Counted from the stretch's first letter, positions 28,026 through 38,668 are shown. The stretch is 64,000 bases of DNA from Prochlorococcus sp. AG-424-E18 (GCA_003210155.1 QCNC01000003.1:1-64000), one strand, 5' to 3'. Notes: generated by a model from the sequence alone, not told the origin. A program made the numbers and translations.

Positions 28026-29198
28026 TTAAAGATTTACTTCTTCAGGAATTATTCCTAGTTCAAACAACTTTTTATATAAACCCATCAAAAATTTATTGTC
28101 ATCTGGTAGTTTGTCCCACTTTTGGGAATTAATTTCATTAATTAATTTTTGACAATCTTCTATTGTAAATTTTATAGGTGCAGTAAAATGAGCTGGAATT
28201 AAATATTCCATATCTTCAAAAGACTTGATATTTTCTAGCCATTTAAGTAATACTTCTTTTGATCGGGGAAAAATTAGTTTTTGTAAAACTGGTGCCACTT
28301 GAATCTTAGGAGTATGTTCACCCATTATTTCAACAAGAGATAATTCCCAATCTTCGTCCCATAAAAAGGGATAAATTCCGAAATGAGATCTCCAATTTCT
28401 AAGATCTTTTTTAAACGAATACTTAAATATTTCTTTTAAAGGTGGAATATTTAATTTACCTGGTTTCAAAAACGATGAAAATAAGACTAACCTTTTCCAC
28501 CCTTTTTTTCTTTGTTCAATGGAGTCAATCAAAGGTTCATCTCCTCTCTCTCTAGAATGAAAAAGAAGTGGAGTTGGGTCAAAATTAAATATCTCAGGTG
28601 GCGTGGAGTCTATTCCAACTATTGCGTCTGTTACATGGAGAGTTTTCGTAGAATAATGGAAACAGCTTATCTCCTGATATCTTCCAAGTCCTAAATTCAG
28701 TGGGCCTAATGAAGACCATTTAAATGAGCTCGTATGTGGAGTACCTTCCTTAAACAGTATTCTTGATCTTTTTGATGGAATTCCTAAAAAATCTAGTGGA
28801 AGATTAATAGGGAAACTCCACTGCCCAGGACAAAGCCAAATTTCTGCATCTTTAAAAATTCTTGAAAGAGCTGGCAGTCCGATTTTATGTTCTAGTCCGG
28901 AGGCGCTTGGAAGAATTATTGTTTTTACTTTGCCGTGAATCGCAATTAATTTTTCTAACTCATTTATTAATTCTTTTGTAGGAGGCAGTGGGTTTATTAG
29001 CATCAATCCATTATCAACCTTTATTACCGTCATTCTTATTGGAACCGCAACATAATAAAGTCCTTGTATTTGTTCTAAGGACCATATTTGATCAGGAATT
29101 AATTCTCTTAAGATTGTTTTCTTTTTGCCATAAGGATATAAGGGAAATAATGGCCACCAATACCAATTTTTATTTAAAGTTTCTTCCACCACTTTCAT
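28026..29198 (-). CDS. DUF4336 protein, metallo-beta-lactamase-like fold
   Basis: 390 residues. Alternating strands and loops such as MLINPLPPT (46-54), IILPSASGLEHKIGLPALS and LIPAHFTAPI suggest the metallo-beta-lactamase-like fold assigned to DUF4336, though a full HxHxDH zinc motif is not seen. The ATG start overlaps the stop of the manganese ABC permease in ATGA (29195-29198), so it is translated with the transporter. A role tied to metal supply is an inference from this coupling; no activity is known. Confidence 0.8.
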   Translation of the reverse strand: MKVVEETLNKNWYWWPLFPLYPYGKKKTILRELIPDQIWSLEQIQGLYYVAVPIRMTVIKVDNGLMLINPLPPTKELINELEKLIAIHGKVKTIILPSASGLEHKIGLPALSRIFKDAEIWLCPGQWSFPINLPLDFLGIPSKRSRILFKEGTPHTSSFKWSSLGPLNLGLGRYQEISCFHYSTKTLHVTDAIVGIDSTPPEIFNFDPTPLLFHSRERGDEPLIDSIEQRKKGWKRLVLFSSFLKPGKLNIPPLKEIFKYSFKKDLRNWRSHFGIYPFLWDEDWELSLVEIMGEHTPKIQVAPVLQKLIFPRSKEVLLKWLENIKSFEDMEYLIPAHFTAPIKFTIEDCQKLINEINSQKWDKLPDDNKFLMGLYKKLFELGIIPEEVNL

Positions 29199-30067
29199 TT
29201 ATAACCAGCAAAAAATTTCTTTAACTTAAATATTCCGTATCTTGGAGCAAATAAAAAAGCGAATAAAAATATAAAAGTTTGTGCTAAGACAATTGATCCA
29301 CCTGTTTCAAGATCAAACCAAAAACTAATGTAGATTCCTATTAGGCTCGAGATAATTGCACTTAATACTGAAATTATTGTCATATTATCAAACTTATCCG
29401 TAAGTAAATATGCTGTAGCCCCTGGTGTAATCAACATCGCAACTACCAAAATAATTCCAACAGACTGCAAGCCCACAACTGCTGCCAAAGACAAGCAAGT
29501 GAGGAGTAAATAGTGAAGAAACAACACGTTAATTCCAACTGTTTTTGCATGCCTCGGATCAAAACAATAAAGCATTAAATCTTTCCTAAAAATTGATAAA
29601 AGAATTACTACCAATAATGAAATGATTATGGTTTGTTTTACATCTGAAAGAGATATTCCTAATGGACTGCCAAAAAGGATAGAGTGCAGATCAATATTAC
29701 TTTTAATCTTAGAAACCAATACAATTCCAAGAGCGAAAAATCCAGTAAATACCAACCCAATAACAGTATCTTCCTTAACCCTAGATTTCTGCTTAATAAA
29801 CCCTATCAATGCAACTGAACCAACTCCGAAAATAAATGCCCCTAAAGAGAAAGGAAGACCTAATGCATAAGCAACCACAACACCAGGCATTACTGAATGT
29901 GACACTGCATCTCCCATTAAAGCCCATCCTTTAAGAGTTAAATAACTAGATAGGAAACCACAAACAGCTGCCACTAATGAACTCATAAGAAGTGCTTTTC
30001 TCATGAAGTCATGAGTTAAAGGATCTGTTATGAGTGAATCTAAAGTTAAAAAAGAACAGAGCTCCAT
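29195..30067 (-). CDS. mntB: Metal ABC transporter permease (ABC-3, Mn/Zn type)
   Basis: 290-residue inner-membrane permease with about eight helices. TLKGWALMGDAVSHSVMPGVV (residues about 44-64) and GIILVVAMLITPGATAYLL are signatures of the ABC-3 family that moves Mn, Zn or Fe. It is third in the order substrate-binding protein, ATPase, permease. Manganese is favoured by ligands in the binding protein upstream. Start ATG 30067 is 12 nt after the ATPase stop. Confidence 0.92.
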   Translation of the reverse strand: MELCSFLTLDSLITDPLTHDFMRKALLMSSLVAAVCGFLSSYLTLKGWALMGDAVSHSVMPGVVVAYALGLPFSLGAFIFGVGSVALIGFIKQKSRVKEDTVIGLVFTGFFALGIVLVSKIKSNIDLHSILFGSPLGISLSDVKQTIIISLLVVILLSIFRKDLMLYCFDPRHAKTVGINVLFLHYLLLTCLSLAAVVGLQSVGIILVVAMLITPGATAYLLTDKFDNMTIISVLSAIISSLIGIYISFWFDLETGGSIVLAQTFIFLFAFLFAPRYGIFKLKKFFAGYK

Positions 30068-30079
30068 ATAATTTAAAAT

Positions 30080-30844
30080 TTAGGATTCAGGTCCAAACAA
30101 GAAATCAGGTGAGATTCCTCCAAAAGTAGTTGTAATATTTTCAGGAGTAAACACTTCAGAGGTCTCGCCATACGCTACAACAGTTTTATTGATTAAAAGA
30201 ACCAAATCACAAAATTCACGGACATGAATCATATCGTGCGTTGATAATAATATAGTTTTTCCCTCATTTTTAAATTGAATAAATAATTCCGAGATAAGTT
30301 TTTCAGTTCTTATATCAACACCTGAAAAAGGCTCATCAAGAAGTAATATTGAAGCCCTTTGCGCAATTGCTCTGGCTAAAAAAGTTCGTTTTCTTTGACC
30401 TCCAGATAAGTTTCCAATAGGTGTAGATAAATGATCAGTAAGATCAACTCTCTCAATAGCATCTTTAACCGCCTGAACATCAGACTCTCTAGGACATCTA
30501 AAAATATTCATCGAACCATATCTTCCCATCATCACTACATCCCAAACATTTATTGGAAATTGACTATCAATTCCCTCACTCTGAGGAACATAAGCAATTG
30601 TCTGATCTTTTTGAGCAGATCTTACAGACTCTCCATTAATTCTAATTTTTCCCTTTGAAATATTTACAAAGCCAGTTAAAGCATTAAAAAAAGTTGTTTT
30701 ACCAGCCCCATTCATCCCTACTAACCCACAAATCTGGCCAGGTTTCAATCTTAAATTGGCATCATACAAAGCCACCTTACCGTTGTAATCTACGCAAATA
30801 TTTTCTGCATCAATCCTAAAGTTTTGATAATTGATTGATTCCAT
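30080..30844 (-). CDS. mntA: Metal ABC transporter ATP-binding protein
   Basis: 254 residues. Walker A GMNGAGKT (43-50), Q-loop PQSEG (87-91), signature LSGGQ (146-150), Walker B ILLLDE (166-171) and the H-loop STHDM are all intact. It powers the permease encoded next. The gene begins 3 nt after the binding-protein stop, so all three are one operon. Confidence 0.94.
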   Translation of the reverse strand: MESINYQNFRIDAENICVDYNGKVALYDANLRLKPGQICGLVGMNGAGKTTFFNALTGFVNISKGKIRINGESVRSAQKDQTIAYVPQSEGIDSQFPINVWDVVMMGRYGSMNIFRCPRESDVQAVKDAIERVDLTDHLSTPIGNLSGGQRKRTFLARAIAQRASILLLDEPFSGVDIRTEKLISELFIQFKNEGKTILLSTHDMIHVREFCDLVLLINKTVVAYGETSEVFTPENITTTFGGISPDFLFGPES

Positions 30845-30847
30845 AAT

Positions 30848-31747
30848 TCAAAAAAGCCCTTTTTTAATTAAATCCAAATTATGCTCAAGCATTTTTATAT
30901 AAGAGCTAGCAGGCCCACTATTATCAGATAAGGAATCAACAAAAAGATTTCCTCCAAAATTAGCCCCAGTTTCGTTTGCAACAATCATTTGAGATTCGTT
31001 ACTTACAGTACTTTCGCAAAATACAGATGGGACATTTTTTTCTTTAACTAATGAAATTGTTCTTGTCATTCTTTTGGGTGTAATTTGACTCTCAGCATTA
31101 ACTGGCCATAAATAAACTTCCTCTAATCCATAATCATTTGTTAAATACGAAAAAGCACCTTCACAACTTACTAGATACCTCCTGTCTTTATTTAAGTTAT
31201 TAATAAAAAGTGAGAATTCTTTATCTATTTTAGATAGTTTATCTTTATAAATTTTTCCATTTTCTTCAAATAGTATTCTTTTGGATGGCCTCAATTCTGA
31301 TAAAGAATCCACCAGAATATCTACATATAGGATCCCTCTTTTTGGAGAAATCCAAGCATGAGGATTGGGTTTCCCTTTATAAAAATCTTCACTGATAAAA
31401 ATAGGATCTAAATCTTCCGCGACAGTAATTCTTTTAACTTTTAAATTAGAAACAAATTTTTCAGCCCATAATTCAAATCCAAATCCATTATCAATAAAAA
31501 CAAAAGCACTAGAGGCATTTACCAAATCGCTCGGAGTTGGTTGGTAGCCATGAACTTCAACTCCAGGTTTCGTTATTGATCTAACAATAAAATCATCTTT
31601 AACAACATTGCTAATTATGTCCGCCAAAACAGTGAAACTTGCCAGTATTACTTCTTTACTTTCATTTTTATTTGATATTCTCTTGCATGAGCCTGAAGTA
31701 ATAGAAAGCAGAAGTAATAAACTTAAAAAAAGAATTTTTTTTCTCAT
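30848..31747 (-). CDS. mntC: Manganese-type ABC transporter substrate-binding lipoprotein
   Basis: 299-residue periplasmic cluster A-I binding protein. A signal peptide (1-20) ends in SGSC with Cys21, a weak lipobox. Metal ligands are VHGYQPTPSD (His66), PNPHAW (His130), SCEGAFSY (Glu196) and FVDSLS (Asp271). The His-His-Glu-Asp set, and the EGAF motif in particular, is that of Mn-binding PsaA/MntC; zinc-binding ZnuA has His at the third position and a His-rich loop, which is absent here. Manganese is needed for photosystem II water splitting. First gene of the operon, preceded by the DUF697 gene after 19 nt. Confidence 0.92.
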   Translation of the reverse strand: MRKKILFLSLLLLLSITSGSCKRISNKNESKEVILASFTVLADIISNVVKDDFIVRSITKPGVEVHGYQPTPSDLVNASSAFVFIDNGFGFELWAEKFVSNLKVKRITVAEDLDPIFISEDFYKGKPNPHAWISPKRGILYVDILVDSLSELRPSKRILFEENGKIYKDKLSKIDKEFSLFINNLNKDRRYLVSCEGAFSYLTNDYGLEEVYLWPVNAESQITPKRMTRTISLVKEKNVPSVFCESTVSNESQMIVANETGANFGGNLFVDSLSDNSGPASSYIKMLEHNLDLIKKGLF

Positions 31748-31766
31748 ATTTAACTTTCAAACTAGA

Positions 31767-33101
31767 TTATGAACTAAAAGATATTTTCATAAGTGGTTTT
31801 CTAAGATCAGAAATAAATCCTTGCCAATTTATTTTTTCTTTTTCAAAAGCTTTTTCAACAATTTTCTCAGAATTTTTCTTTATAAAGTCCAAATCAGGTT
31901 CTTCTACTCCTTTTGTTATTGCCATAAAATCAGCCAAAGAACTTGATACTACTCTTGTTAAATAAGCAGCACTGACAGCCTGAAATGTTCCAGAAACAAG
32001 CCAATTTGGTCCATGTAATTTTGTTATGCCAATTAGGGTCTGTCCACTCCATTCAATAACTCCCTGAGCAATTGCAGTCTTTAAAATCTCTTTAGAAACT
32101 TTATCTAAAATTTCAGGAGACCAATTACATCCCCATATAGACTTAATTTCTTTGATCATTAATGAATTTAGTACTGTCATTGCCATAACATCAATTGATG
32201 GGATAGGAGATAAGAAAACTGTTGTCGCGACAAGAATTTGATTTTTTCTTTGTATACCTTTTAACTGCATTCTTCTTATCCCTTCAATTTCAGATTGCCA
32301 GGCAACATGAAGTTCTTTCAAAAGCCTTTTTTTTGTATTTTCAATATTTTTAGATGAACTTATGAAAAACTTCCTTAAAGAAAAAGGTATATTTATTATT
32401 TCATTCTTATTCACATCAAAAGTAATAATTTTATTTATGAAGTCACTTGAAATTTGCGACTTTAGGTCTTCAATCTGATTTTTGGCTTCTATTTCGTTGG
32501 AAGTTAAAGCCACCAACCAGATTGACATATTCTTAGGAAACTTTTCCAGCCACAAAAAATCATTTGCCGACAAAGGCAAGTTTAAAAAATACAAGATTGC
32601 ATCGCTTTTCAAAGCTTCTTCTGGAATAACTTGAGAAGAATTGTATTTAGGTAGTTTTTCATAAAATTTAAAGTCAAACTTATCTAATTTAAAATGACTT
32701 TTTAAAATAGACTGACAACTTTGATAATCTTTTTGTCCAATGCAACTTATTTTTTCTTTTTCAAATCTATTTAAAATAGATTCAAGTGTTTTTTGTCTTT
32801 TTGAATTCAGTTTTTCTAATTCATTTGTTGCTTCAAGTTCTTCAAAAAAATTTAAATCTTCATTACATAGATTTATCCAACCATCTAAATTATTTGGCTC
32901 ATTAAATTTAGGCTTTTCATTCTTCAAGTAAAAATATCCCCCCAAACACAACGCAAAAAATCCTATTGAGCCTCCTGCAAAATGAATTAGGTCACTGACA
33001 AACCATTCCCCAAAACCAAATAATAATAGAATAATAATTAGATTTTTTTTCGGAAACTTTATGAAATCCTTTAAAAGGTTGTCTTTACTAATATCAAACA
33101 C
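31767..33101 (-). CDS. DUF697 (YcjF-like) membrane protein
   Basis: 444 residues. Two hydrophobic segments (about 20-35 and 43-60) are followed by a charged central region. A C-terminal DUF697 domain (about 265-410) carries a hydrophobic stretch, VATTVFLSPIPSIDVMAMTV. In other cyanobacteria DUF697 is often attached to a GTPase domain, but no P-loop is seen here. Start is GTG 33101 without SD. It is just upstream of mntC (19 nt), so it may be in that transcript. Function is unknown. Confidence 0.8.
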   Translation of the reverse strand: MFDISKDNLLKDFIKFPKKNLIIILLLFGFGEWFVSDLIHFAGGSIGFFALCLGGYFYLKNEKPKFNEPNNLDGWINLCNEDLNFFEELEATNELEKLNSKRQKTLESILNRFEKEKISCIGQKDYQSCQSILKSHFKLDKFDFKFYEKLPKYNSSQVIPEEALKSDAILYFLNLPLSANDFLWLEKFPKNMSIWLVALTSNEIEAKNQIEDLKSQISSDFINKIITFDVNKNEIINIPFSLRKFFISSSKNIENTKKRLLKELHVAWQSEIEGIRRMQLKGIQRKNQILVATTVFLSPIPSIDVMAMTVLNSLMIKEIKSIWGCNWSPEILDKVSKEILKTAIAQGVIEWSGQTLIGITKLHGPNWLVSGTFQAVSAAYLTRVVSSSLADFMAITKGVEEPDLDFIKKNSEKIVEKAFEKEKINWQGFISDLRKPLMKISFSS

Positions 33102-33266
33102 AATACTTTATTTTTCTAATTTTATTTTAATGCAAGTTATGAATGAGAAAAGCAAAAATTCATAAGTCGTTAATCAAAAGATAAAAAATTAAGGCTTTTC
33201 AAAAGACTTATTGCATAACAAGATGCTAAGTTAATAGACTATTTAAATAACTTAAGAAACATCAAG

Positions 33267-33689
33267 ATGTCTAACTCAAATTTCAGCAATAATCCTGGAC
33301 AAGAAAATTATAGAGGTCGTTCTAACAATGAAAGATCTAATTTCAGAGATAGATCGGGCGGAAGAAGAGATGGAGGAGGATTCCGCATAAGATTGAGTGA
33401 TAACGAAATGAAAGCTGTTAAATCAATACAAGAGGCCTTTCAATTGAGATCTACCGTTGCAGTTCTGGGTTTCTCTGTTAGAACACTTAGCGAAATGATC
33501 AAAGACGAAAAATTGATTGAATCAATCACAGAATATGCAAAAAATAATAAAAACTCTTCTCCGAATAGACAATCACAAAATCCTTATGAAGAAAAGGCAA
33601 AAACAGTGCCTGACCCTTTTGCAAGACCTGTAAAAAATACATCAACTGAAGAGATACAATCTAGCGAAGTAGAAGAGGATGGAAAATAA
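33267..33689 (+). CDS. RG-rich small conserved protein
   Basis: 140 residues. The N-terminus (1-45) is disordered and rich in Arg, Gly, Asn and Ser (YRGRSNNERSNFRDRSGGR), as in RNA-binding tails. A compact helical core follows (about 46-90), with MKAVKSIQEAFQLRSTVAVL. The C-terminus is acidic and disordered. No named domain is recognised; nucleic-acid binding is inferred from composition. It overlaps the trpS start by 11 nt, so the two genes are coupled. ATG 33267 follows AAGAAAC. Confidence 0.75.
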   Translation: MSNSNFSNNPGQENYRGRSNNERSNFRDRSGGRRDGGGFRIRLSDNEMKAVKSIQEAFQLRSTVAVLGFSVRTLSEMIKDEKLIESITEYAKNNKNSSPNRQSQNPYEEKAKTVPDPFARPVKNTSTEEIQSSEVEEDGK

Positions 33690-34695
33690 AAAAAGAATTC
33701 TTTCTGGAGTCCAACCAACTGGTGATTTACATATTGGGAATTGGCTTGGGGCCATAAATAATTGGGTTACGCTTCAAGAGCAATATGAAACATTTCTATG
33801 TGTAGTTGATTTGCACGCAATCACAGCTTCATATAACCCTAAAGAATTGTCTCGGAACACTATCTCTACTGCTGCTTTGTACATCGCTTGTGGAATTGAT
33901 CCCAATATATGCTCAATTTTTGTCCAAAGTCAGATTTCCGCACATTCAGAACTTTGTTGGATATTAAATTGCATGACCCCAATAAATTGGATGGAAAGAA
34001 TGATTCAATTCAAAGAAAAATCCATACAACAGGGGAATAATGTATCCATTGGATTATTTGACTATCCGATCCTAATGGCTGCAGACATTCTTCTATATGA
34101 CGCTGACTTTGTACCCGTAGGTGAGGATCAAAAACAACATCTTGAACTTGCGAGAGATATTGCACAACAGAGAATTAATGCCAGATTTAGTAAAGATAAA
34201 AAAATTTTAAAAATACCTCAACCAATAATCATGAAGAATGGATCAAAAATAATGAGTTTAATTGATGGTTCAAAAAAGATGAGCAAAAGTGATCCTAATG
34301 AAGGCAGTCGTATTAATTTATTAGATGCTCCTGAAGTAATAACGAAAAAAATAAAAAGAGCAAAAAGTGACAGTTCTATTGGAATTGAATTTAACAACCC
34401 TGAGAGACCAGAATCTAAAAATCTTTTGATGATATATTCAATATTATCTGGCAAAGAAATTTCTCAATGTGAAAATGATTTCTCAGAGACTGGATGGGGG
34501 ACATTTAAAAAATTAATTACAGAACAACTTATTGAATCACTAGAACCTATTCAAAAAAAATATAAATTATTAATTAATGATCCCTATCAATTAAATAAAA
34601 TCCTTGATGAAGGGAAGGAAAAAGCTGAAAATTTAGCAAATCAGACTTTAAAAAGAGTTAAATCAAAATTGGGATTCTTTGAAATGGAGAAATAA
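33679..34695 (+). CDS. trpS: Tryptophanyl-tRNA synthetase
   Basis: Class I synthetase, 338 residues. PTGDLHIGNWLG (13-24) is the HIGH-type motif and KMSKS is at 200-204. The ATG lies inside the end of the preceding gene with GAGG directly in front. thrS follows after 3 nt. Normal length for the bacterial enzyme. Confidence 0.96.
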   Translation: MENKKRILSGVQPTGDLHIGNWLGAINNWVTLQEQYETFLCVVDLHAITASYNPKELSRNTISTAALYIACGIDPNICSIFVQSQISAHSELCWILNCMTPINWMERMIQFKEKSIQQGNNVSIGLFDYPILMAADILLYDADFVPVGEDQKQHLELARDIAQQRINARFSKDKKILKIPQPIIMKNGSKIMSLIDGSKKMSKSDPNEGSRINLLDAPEVITKKIKRAKSDSSIGIEFNNPERPESKNLLMIYSILSGKEISQCENDFSETGWGTFKKLITEQLIESLEPIQKKYKLLINDPYQLNKILDEGKEKAENLANQTLKRVKSKLGFFEMEK

Positions 34696-34698
34696 AAT

Positions 34699-36615
34699 AT
34701 GCCAATAATTACCTTACCTGATGGTTCAAAAAAGGTTTTCGAAAAATCTGTAACTATTCTAGAAATTGCCCAGTCTATAGGCTCTGGATTAGCTAAAGCG
34801 ACAATTGCTGGGAAAGTAAATGATGTTCTCCTTGATGCAACTATTCCTATAAATAAAGATTCCGAAGTTGTAATCATCACATCAAAAGATAAAGAAGGAA
34901 TTGAAATAATAAGACATTCTTTTGCTCACCTTATTGGTCATGCAGTTAAACAAATTTACTCCGATATTAAGATGGCGATTGGGCCTGTAATTGAAGATGG
35001 CTTTTATTATGATATTTTTTCTGAATACAGATTTACTCCTGAAGATTTAATAAAAATCGAAAACAGAATTAATGAATTAATAAAAACAAACTATGACGTT
35101 GAAATTTTACAAGTTTCAAAAGAAGAGGCAATTAAAACTTTTAAAAAAAGAGATGAGACTTTTAAATTACGAATAATTGAAGAAATTCCTGAAGAAGGGC
35201 TCATAAATTTATACAAACACGAAGAATATATCGATATGTGTAGAGGGCCTCACGTACCCAATACTAGACATTTGAGACACTTTAAATTACTTAAATTATC
35301 AGGTTCATATTGGAGAGGGAATAGTGAGAATGAATCATTACAGAGAATATATGGAACTGCATGGGCAAAAGAAAAGGAACTCAAAGATTATTTATCAAGA
35401 ATTGAAGAAGCGGAAAAAAGGGATCATAGAAAACTTGGAAAAAAACATTCACTATTTCATATACAAGAAGAATCTCCAGGAATGATTTTTTGGCATCCAA
35501 ATGGATGGACAATTTACCAAGTACTGGAAAAGTACATAAGAGAAATACTCAAAAAAAATGATTATCTAGAAATTAAAACCCCACAAGCTGTTGATAAATC
35601 TCTTTGGGAAAAATCCGGTCATTGGGAAAAATTTAGAGACGATATGTTCACTACTGCATCAGAAAATCGAACTTATGCAATTAAACCAATGAATTGTCCA
35701 TGCCATATACAAGTATTTAATCAAGGTTTAAAAAGTTATAAGGATTTACCTATTCGTCTTGCTGAATTTGGTTCTTGTCACAGAAATGAGCCCTCTGGGG
35801 CACTGCACGGCTTAATGAGAGTAAGAAACTTTACTCAAGATGATGCACACATATTCTGCACAGAAGAGCAAATTCAAGAAGAGGTATCAACTTTTATAGA
35901 TCTTGTTTTCGAGGTTTATAAAACTTTTGGTTTTGATGAAATCATTATCAAATTATCAACCCGTCCTGAAAAAAGGGTAGGAAGTGAAGAGATTTGGGAT
36001 AAATCAGAGGAGGCTCTTACCAAAGCTCTCGATAATAAGAACCTGCAATGGGAACTCCAACCAGGAGAAGGAGCTTTTTATGGTCCAAAAATAGAATTCT
36101 CCTTAAAAGATTGTCTTAATAGAGTCTGGCAGTGCGGCACTATTCAGGTTGATTTCTCAATGCCTATTAGATTGGATGCAACTTATGTAGATATTGATAA
36201 TGAGAAAAGAAATCCAGTTATGCTTCACAGAGCGATTTTAGGATCCTTTGAGAGATTTATCGGAATCTTAATTGAACAATATGAGGCAAAATTTCCAATT
36301 TGGCTTGCACCTTATCAAATAATTTTATTAAGCATTACTGATAGAAATATTGAAAAGTGTTTTAAGTTTAATGAATTAATAAACAACTATGGTTACCGAT
36401 CAAAAGTTGATGTTAGGAATGAAAAAATAGGATATAAAATAAGAGAAGCAACTCTCGGGAGAGTTCCCTTAATTGCAGTTATTGGAGATAAAGAAGAGGA
36501 AATTGATTCAGTCGCTTTAAGAGCCTTAGATGGAACAAATTTAGGAATTTTCGACCTACCTAATCTATACAAACTAATGGATGAATTAATAGAAAAAAAA
36601 GGGAGAACAGAATAA
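34699..36615 (+). CDS. thrS: Threonyl-tRNA synthetase
   Basis: Class II synthetase, 638 residues. An N-terminal TGS domain (1-60) is followed by the editing domain with [10 protein letters not shown] (about 73-82) and DMCRGPHV. The catalytic core has the zinc ligand in MNCPCH (Cys333) and motif 2 [20 protein letters not shown]. The anticodon-binding domain begins near residue 535. Both catalytic and editing modules look intact. Confidence 0.97.
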   Translation: MPIITLPDGSKKVFEKSVTILEIAQSIGSGLAKATIAGKVNDVLLDATIPINKDSEVVIITSKDKEGIEIIRHSFAHLIGHAVKQIYSDIKMAIGPVIEDGFYYDIFSEYRFTPEDLIKIENRINELIKTNYDVEILQVSKEEAIKTFKKRDETFKLRIIEEIPEEGLINLYKHEEYIDMCRGPHVPNTRHLRHFKLLKLSGSYWRGNSENESLQRIYGTAWAKEKELKDYLSRIEEAEKRDHRKLGKKHSLFHIQEESPGMIFWHPNGWTIYQVLEKYIREILKKNDYLEIKTPQAVDKSLWEKSGHWEKFRDDMFTTASENRTYAIKPMNCPCHIQVFNQGLKSYKDLPIRLAEFGSCHRNEPSGALHGLMRVRNFTQDDAHIFCTEEQIQEEVSTFIDLVFEVYKTFGFDEIIIKLSTRPEKRVGSEEIWDKSEEALTKALDNKNLQWELQPGEGAFYGPKIEFSLKDCLNRVWQCGTIQVDFSMPIRLDATYVDIDNEKRNPVMLHRAILGSFERFIGILIEQYEAKFPIWLAPYQIILLSITDRNIEKCFKFNELINNYGYRSKVDVRNEKIGYKIREATLGRVPLIAVIGDKEEEIDSVALRALDGTNLGIFDLPNLYKLMDELIEKKGRTE

Positions 36616-36625
36616 TTTTGAATAG

Positions 36626-37660
36626 ATGAATTTTCTGGCTTGTGATTTAGGAGGTACCAAGGTTCTATTGGGAATATTCGAAAGAGTAATAAATGATGAT
36701 TCGCCTAAATTGTTATTCAAAAAGAAATATCAATCTTCTGATTGGGGTTCTTTTGAAATCATTTTAGAAGATTTTCTTAAAAATGAATGCAAAAATATTA
36801 CCTATCCTTCTTCTGCATGTTTCGCTGTAGCTGGTCCTTTATCTAACAACAACGCAAAAATCATGAACTTGTCATGGAATATTTCAGGAAATAAATTAAA
36901 AAATAAATTTAAATTTGAAGAATGCGAGCTAATTAATGATTTTGCAGTACAAATTTATGGAATACCTTTTTTAAAAAAAAATCAATATTCAACTATCCAA
37001 AATGGATCCTACTCTGAAGGACCTAACAATGAATTGCATGCCATTGTTGGAGCCGGTACAGGTTTGGGCATTGCAAGAGGTCTAATATCAGGAAATAAAG
37101 TAAAAGTTCTAGCCAGCGAAGGAGGACACGTTGAATACTCTCCAAAGTCAAAATTAGAATGGGAATTAAAAATTTGGCTTAAAAATTACCTAAAAGTTGA
37201 AAGGATATCTTGTGAAAGAATTATTAGCGGCACTGGTTTATCAAGAATAGCCGAATGGCGACTAAGCAAACCTGATGCGCAAAACCATCCTCTGCAAGAA
37301 TATTTAAAAAAAATTAAAATTTCTGATACTGCGAGAAAAGAACTGCCTGAAAAAATTTGTAAACTTTCCAAAGAAGGGGATCAGATAATGATTGAAGTTG
37401 AGAGGATTTGGTTAGGAGCTTATGCCTCTTTATTGGGAGATGTTGCTCTTCAAGAATTATGCTTTGGCGGGTTATGGATTTCTGGAGGAACCGCATCAAA
37501 ACATTTCAAAAACTTTAAATCAGATTTATTTTTAAAACAATTTTTCGACAAGGGAAGATTAAAAGATATTCTTAAAACAATACCTATGAAAGTAATTTTA
37601 GATGAAGAGTTTGGACTTTTTAGTGCAGCCTGCAGAGCAAAAATGCTTTTAAAAACTTAA
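36626..37660 (+). CDS. glk: Glucokinase
   Basis: 344 residues of the proteobacterial/cyanobacterial Glk family. ACDLGGTKVLLGIF (5-18) binds phosphate, LINDFAVQIYGI carries the catalytic Asp, VGAGTGLGIARG binds ATP and glucose, and ASEGGHVEYSP closes the site. It phosphorylates glucose released from glycogen or taken up. It follows thrS by 10 nt in the same run. Confidence 0.93.
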   Translation: MNFLACDLGGTKVLLGIFERVINDDSPKLLFKKKYQSSDWGSFEIILEDFLKNECKNITYPSSACFAVAGPLSNNNAKIMNLSWNISGNKLKNKFKFEECELINDFAVQIYGIPFLKKNQYSTIQNGSYSEGPNNELHAIVGAGTGLGIARGLISGNKVKVLASEGGHVEYSPKSKLEWELKIWLKNYLKVERISCERIISGTGLSRIAEWRLSKPDAQNHPLQEYLKKIKISDTARKELPEKICKLSKEGDQIMIEVERIWLGAYASLLGDVALQELCFGGLWISGGTASKHFKNFKSDLFLKQFFDKGRLKDILKTIPMKVILDEEFGLFSAACRAKMLLKT

Positions 37661-37669
37661 AAACAAAAA

Positions 37670-38617
37670 ATGTCTATACCTGAAGTAGGTAAAAAAATAA
37701 AGGTAACAGTGCCTTCAACAACTGCCAATTTAGGGCCTGGATTCGATTGTCTTGGAGCAGCATTAGATTTGTATAATGAGTTTATTTTTACAAGAATTGA
37801 AGGTGGTGGAGATAGATTTGATTTAATAATGGAAAGTACAGATGGTAATCATCTAAGAGGAGGACCTGAAAACTTAGTTTTTAGAGCAGCTCAGAAAGTA
37901 TGGGATAGCGCAAAAATGGATCCTTTTGCACTTGAAGCAAGAGTTAAATTGGCTGTGCCGCCTGCACGCGGGCTAGGGAGTAGTGCTACAGCAATAGTTG
38001 CTGGACTAATCGGAGCAAATTCAATAATGAACTCTCCATTATCCAAAGAAAAACTCCTTGAACTTGCCATTGCTATAGAAGGTCATCCTGATAATGTAGT
38101 GCCCTCTCTTCTGGGTGGGCTTTGTTTGACAGCAAGGTCTTCTTCTCAGAGATGGAGAATCATTAGATGTGATTGGCACGATTCAATTAAAGCTGTTGTA
38201 GCAATACCTGCAATTCGTCTAAGTACAAGTGAAGCAAGAAAGGTTATGCCCAAAAATGTACCCATATCAGATGCAGTGACAAATATGGGGGCGCTTACTT
38301 TGTTACTTAACGGCTTAAAAGCAGGGAATGCGGAACTTATAAAAGAAGGAATGTTTGATAAGCTACATGAACCATACAGATGGAAACTTATTAAGGGTGG
38401 ATTAGAAGTTAAAGATGCCGCACTAAATGCAGGTGCTCTAGGATGCGCAATTAGTGGGGCTGGGCCAAGTATCTTAGCTTTGTGTAAAAAAGAAAATGGT
38501 AAAAACGTCAGTCAAGCCATGGTGAAAGCATGGGAGAAGTCAGGTGTAGCTAGCAGAGCGCCATTCTTAAATCTTCAAACAACCGGAAGTCAATTTAGCA
38601 CTATTTCTGGTAAGTAG
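37670..38617 (+). CDS. thrB: Homoserine kinase
   Basis: GHMP kinase making O-phosphohomoserine for threonine. 315 residues. STTANLGPGFDCLGAALDLY (about 15-34) and PPARGLGSSATAIVAG (about 102-117) bind homoserine and ATP, and AISGAGPS lies in the C-terminal domain. Gene spacing (9 nt from glk) suggests co-transcription. Confidence 0.95.
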   Translation: MSIPEVGKKIKVTVPSTTANLGPGFDCLGAALDLYNEFIFTRIEGGGDRFDLIMESTDGNHLRGGPENLVFRAAQKVWDSAKMDPFALEARVKLAVPPARGLGSSATAIVAGLIGANSIMNSPLSKEKLLELAIAIEGHPDNVVPSLLGGLCLTARSSSQRWRIIRCDWHDSIKAVVAIPAIRLSTSEARKVMPKNVPISDAVTNMGALTLLLNGLKAGNAELIKEGMFDKLHEPYRWKLIKGGLEVKDAALNAGALGCAISGAGPSILALCKKENGKNVSQAMVKAWEKSGVASRAPFLNLQTTGSQFSTISGK

Positions 38618-38668
38618 TTTTACTTAGGCATTTTTAATGTTATAGTCTCAAGCTAGTACAACTTCAAC

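Noticed and set aside
33102..33266. T-box or other leader riboswitch before the trpS operon
   Set aside because: The spacer lacks conserved T-box sequence and any GC-containing stem; T-boxes are not expected in cyanobacteria.
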